DNA from: a bacterium
Lineage (GTDB): Bacteria; Pseudomonadota; Alphaproteobacteria; Caulobacterales; Caulobacteraceae
Reading direction: 5' to 3'
Length of the DNA stretch: 64,000 bases
Assembly: GCA_030824495.1 (NCBI GenBank)
Contig: JAVBXP010000013.1
Location: forward strand, 62,001 to 126,000
In this document: positions 18,708-25,891 of the stretch, one piece after another
How positions within the stretch are numbered: position 1 is the stretch's first letter
How the letters are laid out: each line of letters starts with the position of its first letter
The notes under the pieces: model-generated
The model's input: only the letters and a program-made list of their open reading frames with translations
Told to the model about the DNA's origin: nothing
Databases searched by the model: none
Made by a program: the position numbers and the translations under genes

Positions 18708-20807
18708 TCACTCCTCGATGTCGTCGGAATGGGGCAGGGCATCGATAATCCACGACACCTCGGTCTCGCTCAACCGAACGTCTGCTCTATCGGCGAGGTG
18801 CCTTAGTCTTGCTCCGAGCGTGGCCACGGTGTCGTCGCGCCGAAGAAATCTCTCAGAGATTTGGATTGGCACGCCCTGTTCCTCCAGCATCTTCAGTGTG
18901 TCAGCCCGAAACCAGCGCGGCATTCCGGCAAGAAACAGCTCGTAGTTGGAGGACCCACCAGCTTTGCGAACCAACAGATCAATCACCGCGAAATACTCCG
19001 GCAAGCTGTATTCTGTAGCGCGGAGAAATTTGAAGACGCCATCGATCTTCTCGGCGTCTCCCTTGAATGAAGATGCATGCCAGTGGAAGAAAGCGCGCAT
19101 CGTATCTGCGGTTCTAAGTTGATTCAAATATAACGCAAGTTGCTTATAGCTATAAACGCCAAAATCGTTAGCTGCTTTTACGTGGCAGATGATCTCGCAA
19201 ACGGCAAGTAAATCCTCGTAACGTGGCCATGCGGACCACTGAATACGTGTCCCGTTCTTCATCCGCCCAGCTACCAGCTCCCTCAAAATAAGAAGGGTGT
19301 CGAAGCCAATAGAAGAGAAGCGTCTGAGTTCGGTCGGCGTAAAGCCAACCCGATCCGCCATGTCGTTCACCCTGTTGTCGATTTGGGGCGTTGAGTCCTC
19401 TTCGTCGACGTGGATCACGAACTCGTCGGGGGCGTCATCAAGGTCGCCAAATAATGGAGCGGTGACATCGACGCCGATATCTCCGGGAGGAGCATGGAAC
19501 AGAAAAACGTTGCCCACATGATGCTGCCCCAGGCGTCCAGCTCTCCCTTTGATGTTTGCAAAGGTGAAAAAGTCGAAGTCCCTCCGGGCGATCTTCTTGT
19601 CGTAAATCAGCACGGATTTGGCAGCAGTGTTCACACCCTCGATAAGGGTCGATGTGCAGATCAGTACCGGAAGCTTCTTGTCGTTGAACAGGCGGACGAA
19701 CCGCGAGGCAAGGGCGCGGGGAACGCGCCCATGGTGAACTCCGACGCCGCAAGCGACTGCGTCGCTGACCTCCCAGCCTGGGCCATAGTTTTCCCCCATC
19801 CAGGCTGCCAACGCTTTGCCATCGCCGATCGCTTCGTTTTCTTTCGTGAGCTTTTTCGCGATCTTGTTGGCGCGATCTGGGGAGGAGACAAATATTAGCG
19901 CCGGCCAGTTCGTCTCTCGGTAGGCTTCTTCATTGAGGCGGAGCTCCTTGTTTTGGACCTTGTTTAAATCGAAGGTGTCGACCGCCACGGTGGAAAAGCG
20001 AGTTTTTAAGAATTCGAACTTCCATCGACTGTCATCAGAAAGACTAACGCTATCGATGTTTGGACCGAGAAAGAAGAATTGTTTCGACTTTGAAAGTAAC
20101 TTATAGACCGCCGCGTTTAATGTAACGCTTCTTTCGTCGTGTCGTGAGGGGTCAAGTTTGTAAAATTCGTCCACTACGACCAAATCTAAGTACCCCAGGT
20201 CGTCTCTATTTATAAGGCGTTCCTGAGTGCCTAGGAAAATTACCTTGTCGCGCGTCGCTTGCTCAGAGTGGTGCATGAGGACATCGAACTCATCCCCAAA
20301 CCGCCTGACCAGACGGCGCCTGAATTCGTCCAAAAGGGCGATTGTTGGTAGCACTATCGCGCAGCGCTTGAACTTCCCTGAAATAAGTAGGGCATCCACC
20401 AGCAGACTTTTGCCGAAGCTTGTCGGTGCGCTGAGGATGAGATTGTTTCCAGCCAGCAGTGAATTGAGGGCGGAGACCTGCTCTCTGTGAAGCGCAACGC
20501 TAAGCCTTGGAATTGTCGCTGCTTCAGCGACCAAATCCTCCCGGACGTCGGCTGTAGCGCGATCGATGTAGTTCCAGAGGCCCACTGATCGAGCGAGGGC
20601 GCTATAGGCTTCGCGAAAACTATCTAACTCGTCTTTGCGCCCCATTAGATCGGCGAGCCGCGGAATGGCATTCAGAAGAACTGGGCTGTCCGCAGCTTCG
20701 TCCTGGATCGCAGCCGAAGCTGCCTGAAAAATCTCAAAGATTTGGATTTTTAGTGGTGCGCCAGACATCGCACCGACAGCCCGCCAGTCGACGTCGCCAA
20801 GGTTCAT
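18708..20807 (-). CDS. hamB: Hachiman defence helicase HamB
   Basis: 699 residues, a superfamily-2 DEAD/DEAH-type helicase. The motifs visible are Walker A SAPTSFGKS (Ala127-Ser134), IVLPTIALLDEF (motif Ia), VVDEFYKLDP (motif II, DEFY in place of DEAD, 213-216), VGVHHGRVPRALASRFVRLF (about 355-375), CTSTLIEGVN (384-393) and the arginine-finger motif FANIKGRAGRLG (417-427). In Hachiman, HamB is the ATP-dependent helicase/translocase that senses unwound or damaged DNA and holds the HamA nuclease in check. It overlaps hamA by 4 bp and follows it, as in known hamAB operons. It looks intact. Confidence 0.88.
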   Translation of the reverse strand: MNLGDVDWRAVGAMSGAPLKIQIFEIFQAASAAIQDEAADSPVLLNAIPRLADLMGRKDELDSFREAYSALARSVGLWNYIDRATADVREDLVAEAATIPRLSVALHREQVSALNSLLAGNNLILSAPTSFGKSLLVDALLISGKFKRCAIVLPTIALLDEFRRRLVRRFGDEFDVLMHHSEQATRDKVIFLGTQERLINRDDLGYLDLVVVDEFYKLDPSRHDERSVTLNAAVYKLLSKSKQFFFLGPNIDSVSLSDDSRWKFEFLKTRFSTVAVDTFDLNKVQNKELRLNEEAYRETNWPALIFVSSPDRANKIAKKLTKENEAIGDGKALAAWMGENYGPGWEVSDAVACGVGVHHGRVPRALASRFVRLFNDKKLPVLICTSTLIEGVNTAAKSVLIYDKKIARRDFDFFTFANIKGRAGRLGQHHVGNVFLFHAPPGDIGVDVTAPLFGDLDDAPDEFVIHVDEEDSTPQIDNRVNDMADRVGFTPTELRRFSSIGFDTLLILRELVAGRMKNGTRIQWSAWPRYEDLLAVCEIICHVKAANDFGVYSYKQLALYLNQLRTADTMRAFFHWHASSFKGDAEKIDGVFKFLRATEYSLPEYFAVIDLLVRKAGGSSNYELFLAGMPRWFRADTLKMLEEQGVPIQISERFLRRDDTVATLGARLRHLADRADVRLSETEVSWIIDALPHSDDIEE

Positions 20808-21649
20808 TGGAGCCCTTTCAGCCTGTTGTCGAACGCATCGACAAGGGCCGCTTTGGCCGCGAGCGGTATGTAAACGAGGACCACTCGAACGGTTTCGGTC
20901 AGCCCGCTGCGGATAAGGCGTTTAACAAGGTAGTCCGCTTCGGCTTTGATCTTCGCCAGGTAGGCGGCGTCGGAGAGTTTCGCCTCCAGGGCGCCAGCGC
21001 TGTTACATGAAATGCCTATGACGAAGACGGCATTCTTCACCAGTTCGTCGAGGCTCGCGCTTTTCCGAAATAGCGACGCGATTTCCTCGTACCTAGGTGT
21101 CGACTTCGGAATTTGGGGGCCAAGCAGGACCTTCTGGTTCGCGAGAAAGCCAGCATCAAGGTGGGCTTTAACCGATGTGATGGCATCCCCAATGGCGTCG
21201 GATGCACTCTCGTATAGCTTTGATTCTCCGAGCCAGATTTCCGGAACTTGGCCGTCGATCAGTCGGACGTGCACCATGTCAAAAGCCTTAACTACGTCAT
21301 TGGAGGATGACTTGTAGAAGACACGCGGGCTGATTGGTATAGTTCCGAAGTATTCACGGCATACCGCATGAAGGGCTATCTCGCCGGCTTCGCCGCGCTT
21401 TTCATATTTCTTGCTTGTATAGACGCGTACGGCTGCTTGATTTAATTTTACTAAAATGTTGCCGTGATGGGTGCGAAGCTCGTCTTCTGGAAGCGCGTAT
21501 TCGGGTAGCCACTCCACCAAGTGGAATGCGAAGCCGCTAGAGCGCCATTTTTCAAGCTCGAATCCCGCACAGTAGACTTCGACGTTGTCGCCAACCTGGA
21601 CTGCAAGCTTTGCTAAAAAGCGATCAGGTTTATCGTCGTAAACAGACAT
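20804..21649 (-). CDS. hamA: Hachiman defence nuclease HamA (DUF1837)
   Basis: 281 residues matching the DUF1837/HamA pattern: GEAGEIALHAVCREYFG near 86-102, then FYKSSSNDVVKAFDMVHV and IWLGESKLY. Together these give a PD-(D/E)xK nuclease core with Glu90, Asp124, Glu142 and Lys144. HamA is the DNA-degrading effector released when HamB is activated by phage or damaged DNA, leading to abortive-type defence. It is the first gene of a two-gene minus-strand operon, with GGTGGGA before the ATG; its upstream region is shared with the divergent membrane-protein gene at 21834. Confidence 0.88.
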   Translation of the reverse strand: MSVYDDKPDRFLAKLAVQVGDNVEVYCAGFELEKWRSSGFAFHLVEWLPEYALPEDELRTHHGNILVKLNQAAVRVYTSKKYEKRGEAGEIALHAVCREYFGTIPISPRVFYKSSSNDVVKAFDMVHVRLIDGQVPEIWLGESKLYESASDAIGDAITSVKAHLDAGFLANQKVLLGPQIPKSTPRYEEIASLFRKSASLDELVKNAVFVIGISCNSAGALEAKLSDAAYLAKIKAEADYLVKRLIRSGLTETVRVVLVYIPLAAKAALVDAFDNRLKGLQ

Positions 21650-21833
21650 AGAATCCCACCCCTGTAGTCACGATACACGTCAGGCGAAGCATTGCCAGTT
21701 GCGGTTGTGGCGTGGCTGCACCTCAGCATCCTTCGGTGTCGGAGGCTGGTTCCCGGCGCGGATGGTGTTGGGTGAGAAATGGATAGGGCGTCTCCGACCT
21801 ACCTTGCAGAGCCGAGAGGCTGTACGGGCGAAG

Positions 21834-22619
21834 ATGGCGACTGTAGGAAGCGAATTGGTAAAGGGGCGTTCCGCAGTGGAAGTGAGCAAAAATGTTCCTG
21901 CGGGAAACGAGACCAAGAATGCGCACCGTCTGTTCATCGCCGGCCTGGCGGCAAGCACCACTTACGTAGTCGGCATGAGCGTCTACGCGTGGCGGGTGTG
22001 GGGAAACATGTTGCACATGTCGCCCGACGAGTTCGCGACGTTCCTTTCCGGCGTGTTCGCCCCGCTGGCGTTTCTCTGGTTGGTATTGGGCTTTCGACAG
22101 CAGGGCGACGAGCTTCAGAACAGTGCGCGTGCGCTTTGGCTCCAGGGTGAAGAGCTACGCAACTCTGTCGAACAACAACGTCAGCTTGTCGAGGTCACCC
22201 GCGAGCAGCTTTCCGCCGAATATGCTGCGCGAGTTAGGGAAGAGGAGGAGGCGGATCGAGTTGCTCAGCCTCAACTCCTTTTGACGGGAGTTGGTGGCAG
22301 CTACTCGGGGCCAAAAAGGACGTTGACCCCGCAGCTTAGCAATGCGGGACCAACTTGTACGGACATGCAGGTCATCATCGACGGCGTCATCATGACCTCC
22401 GCAAACCTGTTCCCGGAGGGTGCCTCGATGCCTCTCCGCTTCGAATACAACTCGCCAGAAGAAGTGCAGCCGCTTTCGGTGATGGTGAAATATACTGATC
22501 GGCGCGGAAACCGAAGATCGCAATCGTTCGAAGTGCCCGTAGACGAAACGGGAAGTCCCTATAAGGACCGCACGCTCGGCTCAGCAATCAAGCTGCCGGG
22601 TGTTCAACAGTCGGCCTGA
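21834..22619 (+). CDS. hypothetical membrane protein with coiled coil
   Basis: 261 residues from the ATG at 21834; the frame stays open upstream, but that part looks unlike protein. Two membrane segments lie near residues 32-55 (FIAGLAASTTYVVGMSVYAWRVW) and 64-84 (FATFLSGVFAPLAFLWLVLGF). A heptad-rich coiled coil follows (about 86-140, QQGDELQNSARALWLQGEEL and onwards), then a beta-rich domain of about 110 residues. This arrangement recurs in uncharacterised proteins of prophages and islands. It is divergent from hamA with 184 bp between the starts. A link with the defence system is only positional. Confidence 0.7.
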   Translation: MATVGSELVKGRSAVEVSKNVPAGNETKNAHRLFIAGLAASTTYVVGMSVYAWRVWGNMLHMSPDEFATFLSGVFAPLAFLWLVLGFRQQGDELQNSARALWLQGEELRNSVEQQRQLVEVTREQLSAEYAARVREEEEADRVAQPQLLLTGVGGSYSGPKRTLTPQLSNAGPTCTDMQVIIDGVIMTSANLFPEGASMPLRFEYNSPEEVQPLSVMVKYTDRRGNRRSQSFEVPVDETGSPYKDRTLGSAIKLPGVQQSA

Positions 22620-22854
22620 TCCGGGCTTAGGAACGCGGCAATATGCTAAGTTTCGCGTTGAGTGGCCGTCTTACGAGTTCGCCCCAGTTGGCCGCAAAGC
22701 CGCCAATGGCAGGGTGCAGCTAGTCTGGTCGCTGCGAGGAGTTCGGCTGGTGCTGCGGCGCTGAAAAAGCTAATTTCAACTGTAGCTGCTAGGACTGAGG
22801 CATTTGGTTTGCACCATTCGGTGGACCTCCGTCAGAGGTTAAGCGGGTCATTTC

Positions 22855-22876
22855 GGCATTGCATAGGCATTGCATA
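22855..22876 (+). repeat. tandem 11-bp repeats, right pair (probable integrase arm sites)
   Basis: Two head-to-tail copies of GGCATTGCATA, 55 bp before the attR repeat. They differ from the left-end unit only at the first or last base and have the same orientation. Confidence 0.7.
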
Positions 22877-22930
22877 ATTGGGGTCTGATCGTCACCCGAG
22901 AAGCCATAAATTTAAGGAAATCAGACGCGA

Positions 22931-22956
22931 GGGTTCGATCCCCTCGCCGCCCACCA
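22931..22956 (+). repeat. attR: far-end copy of the tRNA-Val 3' end
   Basis: 26 bp identical to 5178-5203 except one base. Ends with CCCACCA, like the tRNA with its CCA. No other tRNA part is present, so this is the element junction and not a second tRNA gene. Confidence 0.88.
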
Positions 22957-23028
22957 TTCTTCGCCCAGGCGTGGGCCCCGGCCCGTAGGTCACGCTTAGG
23001 GCGGGCCTTGCCAAGAAGTGTCTCTCAA

Positions 23029-23937
23029 ATGCGCTACCGACCGCTCGGCAAGACCGGCTTGATCGTCTCGGAGATTGGGCTCGGCTGCGCAAGTTGGTGG
23101 GGCCAGAAGGCGTTTGATGAGCGCCAGGCCGTGAAGCTGGTGCATACGGCGCTGGATCATGGTGTCACGTTCTACGACACCGGGGCCGCCTATTCGGGCG
23201 GGGAGGCCGAGCCGAGACTGGGGCGGGCGCTAAAGGGGCGGAACCTGGACGGGGTGGTGGTCGCCACCAAGGCCGGTACGCGGCATGACGGCCGCCGTGT
23301 GATCCGTGATTTTTCCCTCGAGGGTATCGAGGCGAGCGTCGAGCGCAGCCTGCGCAACCTTGGCCTTGAGACGCTGCCGCTTCTGCAGCTGCATGGGCCG
23401 GCGGTTGCCGAACTCGATGACAGGATGCTGGCCATGCTGGGCGGTCTGAAGCGCCGCGGGCTAGTGCAGGCGCTGGGCGTCAACAGCTTCGACCCCGCCC
23501 TGATCGAGCATGTCGTCGGCCTGCCGGTCTTTGACGTGGTGATGGTGGACTACAACGTCCTGCGCCCCGAGCGCGCGCCGCTCATCGCCAGGGCGACGGG
23601 GCAGGGCAAGGGCGTGCTGGCCGGGATGGCGCTGGCCATGGGGCACGCCAATCGCCAAGTCCTTCGCCTGCGCGCGCCGAGGGATGTCTGGTATGCGCTG
23701 CGGGCGCTGAAGAACCACCGGGCCGATGTCGCCCGCGGCGCGCGGTTCGGCTTCCTGTCGCAGATCCCGGACATGACGGGGGCGCAGGCGGCGCTCGCCT
23801 ATGTGCTGTCCGACCCGAATGTGTCGTGCGCCGTGGTGGGCACGACCAGGATGGCGCACCTTATCGAAAACCTGGACGCCTCGGGCATGACGCTGTCACC
23901 CGAGATCCTGGATCGGATAGCGCAGGCGCAAGGCTAG
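23029..23937 (+). CDS. aldo/keto reductase
   Basis: 302 residues from the ATG at 23029. The frame is open further upstream, but that stretch crosses the attR repeat and the family begins at MRYRPLGKTGLIVSEIGLGC. The catalytic tetrad is visible: Asp and Tyr in TFYDTGAAYSGGEAE, Lys in VVATKAGT, His in LLQLHGPA. The C-terminal NADP-binding segment reads SDPNVSCAVVGTTRMAHL. It should reduce an aldehyde or ketone with NADPH. The next gene starts 10 bp after the stop, so they are likely co-transcribed. Confidence 0.92.
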   Translation: MRYRPLGKTGLIVSEIGLGCASWWGQKAFDERQAVKLVHTALDHGVTFYDTGAAYSGGEAEPRLGRALKGRNLDGVVVATKAGTRHDGRRVIRDFSLEGIEASVERSLRNLGLETLPLLQLHGPAVAELDDRMLAMLGGLKRRGLVQALGVNSFDPALIEHVVGLPVFDVVMVDYNVLRPERAPLIARATGQGKGVLAGMALAMGHANRQVLRLRAPRDVWYALRALKNHRADVARGARFGFLSQIPDMTGAQAALAYVLSDPNVSCAVVGTTRMAHLIENLDASGMTLSPEILDRIAQAQG

Positions 23938-23946
23938 GAGGCGGTG

Positions 23947-24411
23947 ATGGCGACTGATGAGCACTTCCTGCGACAGGCGATTGAACTGGCGCTCGCCAAT
24001 GTACGCGACCACGGCGGACGTCCCTTCGGCGCCCTGGTCGTGAAGGACGGCGAGGTGATCGCTACGGGGGTGAATGAGATTGGCGCGACGGGAGATCCGA
24101 CGGCCCACGCCGAACTCTCCGCGATCCGCAAGGCCGCCCAGGTGCTGGGCGCCCCGCGTCTGGACGGGTGCGTCGTCTATGCGAGCGGGCAGCCATGCCC
24201 GATGTGCCTGTCGGCCATGTACCTGACTGGAGTGAGCGCTGTCAGGTTCGCCTACTCCAATGAAGACGGGGAGCCGTTCGGGCTTTCGACCGCGACGGTG
24301 TACGCGGAACTCGCCAAGCCACTTGACGATCAGGCGCTGGACGTGCGCCACCAACCCGTCGGCGCTGACCAAGAGTCTCCCTACGCGGCGTGGCGATTGC
24401 TTCGCGCTTGA
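23947..24411 (+). CDS. nucleoside/guanine deaminase-like protein
   Basis: 154 residues of the cytidine/deoxycytidylate deaminase fold: the zinc ligand and proton-shuttle motif is HAELSAI, with the second pair of ligands in QPCPMCLSAMY. The MATDEHFLRQAIELALANV start and RPFGALVVKDG are typical of guanine deaminase/tRNA-adenosine deaminase relatives (GuaD type). It probably deaminates a free purine or a modified nucleoside. The ATG at 23947 is preceded by AGGAGG overlapping the stop of the aldo/keto reductase; the GTG just before it is too close to that site. Confidence 0.88.
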   Translation: MATDEHFLRQAIELALANVRDHGGRPFGALVVKDGEVIATGVNEIGATGDPTAHAELSAIRKAAQVLGAPRLDGCVVYASGQPCPMCLSAMYLTGVSAVRFAYSNEDGEPFGLSTATVYAELAKPLDDQALDVRHQPVGADQESPYAAWRLLRA

Positions 24412-24538
24412 GGCCGAACCGAACCTAGTTCGGATTTTTAAGACGTTGTGACAGCGTCTCGTTTGGGATTTCATCGCCTGAACGACGCCGGTCACGGCCT
24501 CCCAGCCGAAAACCAGGCGCCGCACCAGGGAGGATCGA

Positions 24539-25798
24539 ATGGCTGACGGCGCCATGAAGCTGGCCGACGAAGCGCGGGCTCGCGCCTACTCAATGCCGCT
24601 TGAGGAAATGCATCCGGGCGATCCGGAGCTGTTCCGAACCAACACCCACTGGCCCTATTTCGAACGCCTGCGGCGCGAGGATCCGGTCCACTACTGCGCG
24701 GACTCCGAGTTCGGGGCCTATTGGTCGGTCACCAAATACAACGACATCATGGTGGTCGACACCAACCACGGGGTCTTCTCGTCGGAGGCCGCGCTCGGTG
24801 GCATCACCATCCGCGACGCGCGCCCGGACCTGCGCAGGCCAAGCTTCATCGCCATGGATCCGCCGCGTCATGACGTGCAGCGCAAGACGGTCAGCCCGAT
24901 CGTTTCGCCGACCAACCTGCACATGATGGAGCCGATCATCCGCGAGCGGGCGGCCAAGATCCTGGACGCCTTGCCGCGAGGCGAGACCTTCGACTGGGTT
25001 GACCGGGTGTCGATCGAACTGACGACCCAGATGCTGGCGACATTGTTCGATTTCCCCTTCGAGGAGCGGCGCAAGCTCACCCGCTGGTCGGACGTGGCGA
25101 CCTGCATCCCGATGGCGGGCGGGATCTGCGAGACCGAGGATGAGCGGCAGGCCGAACTCCTGGAGTGCCTGGCCGAGTTCACCGAGCTCTGGAACCAGCG
25201 GGTCAATGAGCCGCCGCGCGGAGACCTGATCTCGATGTTGGCGCACGGCGAGGCCACTCGGAACATGACGCCGGACGAATATCTCGGGAACATCATCCTG
25301 CTGATCGTCGGCGGCAACGACACCACTCGCAACTCGATGTCCGGAGGCCTCTACGCCCTCAATCAAAATCCGGAGCAGTACGACAAGCTGCGCGCCGATC
25401 ACTCGCTGATCACCTCGATGGTGCCCGAGATCATCCGCTGGCAGACGCCGCTCGCCCATATGCGCCGGACGGCGACCGAGGACTTCGAACTGGGCGGCAA
25501 GACCATCAAGAAGGGCGACAAGGTCGTCATGTGGTACGTCTCGGGCAACCGCGACGACGAGACGATCGCCGAGCCTGAACGCTTCATCATCGATCGCGAA
25601 CGGCCCCGTCAGCACCTCTCCTTCGGCTTTGGCATCCACCGCTGCGTTGGCAATCGGCTGGCGGAGATGCAACTGCGGGTCGTCTGGGAGGAGATCCTCA
25701 AGCGGTTCGAGCGGATCGAGGTGATGGACGAGCCGCGCCGGGTACGTTCCAGCTTCGTGAAGGGCTACGAGACCCTGCCGGTTCGGATCGTCGCATGA
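24539..25798 (+). CDS. cytochrome P450 (CYP153-like)
   Basis: 419 residues. The heme ligand cysteine lies in HLSFGFGIHRCVGNRLAE near the end, the oxygen-binding I helix reads LIVGGNDTTRNSMSGG and the ExxR motif is EIIRW. The strings around the I helix and heme loop resemble CYP153 enzymes, which hydroxylate the end of alkanes or fatty acids. The exact substrate is not provable. No ferredoxin or ferredoxin reductase gene is adjacent, so electron partners must come from elsewhere. AGGGAGG precedes the ATG and a terminator closes the gene. Confidence 0.93.
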   Translation: MADGAMKLADEARARAYSMPLEEMHPGDPELFRTNTHWPYFERLRREDPVHYCADSEFGAYWSVTKYNDIMVVDTNHGVFSSEAALGGITIRDARPDLRRPSFIAMDPPRHDVQRKTVSPIVSPTNLHMMEPIIRERAAKILDALPRGETFDWVDRVSIELTTQMLATLFDFPFEERRKLTRWSDVATCIPMAGGICETEDERQAELLECLAEFTELWNQRVNEPPRGDLISMLAHGEATRNMTPDEYLGNIILLIVGGNDTTRNSMSGGLYALNQNPEQYDKLRADHSLITSMVPEIIRWQTPLAHMRRTATEDFELGGKTIKKGDKVVMWYVSGNRDDETIAEPERFIIDRERPRQHLSFGFGIHRCVGNRLAEMQLRVVWEEILKRFERIEVMDEPRRVRSSFVKGYETLPVRIVA

Positions 25799-25803
25799 GC
25801 TAA

Positions 25804-25830
25804 GGCGCCCTGACGCCAGGGCGCCCTTTT
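25804..25830 (+). terminator. rho-independent terminator after the P450 gene
   Basis: A perfect 9-bp stem (25804-25812 with 25817-25825), a 4-base loop ACGC and CTTTT. Confidence 0.92.
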
Positions 25831-25891
25831 CCTCGCCCGAGAGAGGCGTAAGCTCCCTTGAAAGAACAATGATAATCCAGGGAGAAAGAGC

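Larger units (their letters stand above)
5178..22956. mobile_element. integrative element in tRNA-Val carrying a Hachiman defence system
   Basis: The element is bounded by a 26-bp direct repeat of the tRNA-Val 3' end (5178-5203 and 22931-22956, one mismatch); the repeat-to-repeat unit is 17,753 bp. A tyrosine recombinase gene starts 95 bp inside the tRNA end, the usual place for an integrase. Tandem 11-bp repeats of nearly the same sequence lie just inside both ends. The content is phage-satellite-like: a primase/helicase-like replication protein, an AlpA-like regulator, an XRE repressor and a serine resolvase. The cargo is hamAB and several unknown genes. No capsid, terminase, conjugation or relaxase genes were seen, so if it moves between cells it probably relies on a helper. 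AT-richer stretches and unrelated neighbours set it off from the flanking core genes. Confidence 0.88.
22620..23028. other. right end of the island and junction with core genes, no gene supported
   Basis: 409 bp holding the right tandem 11-bp repeats and the attR copy. A frame at 22662-22877 (+) and the upstream extension of the aldo/keto reductase frame across attR are judged to be chance. The 72 bp after attR are the core-genome sequence that originally followed tRNA-Val. Confidence 0.5.

Noticed and set aside
22662-22877. Open frame of 71 codons at the right end of the island
   Set aside because: It runs through the tandem 11-bp repeats and has low-complexity Ala/Ser/Arg composition; better explained as integration-site DNA.
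22931-22956. Second tRNA-Val gene
   Set aside because: Only the last 26 bases are present; the acceptor 5' strand, D arm and anticodon arm are missing, so it is an attachment-site copy.
22870-23028. N-terminal extension of the aldo/keto reductase frame
   Set aside because: It would translate the attR repeat and island DNA; the family starts at the ATG of 23029.
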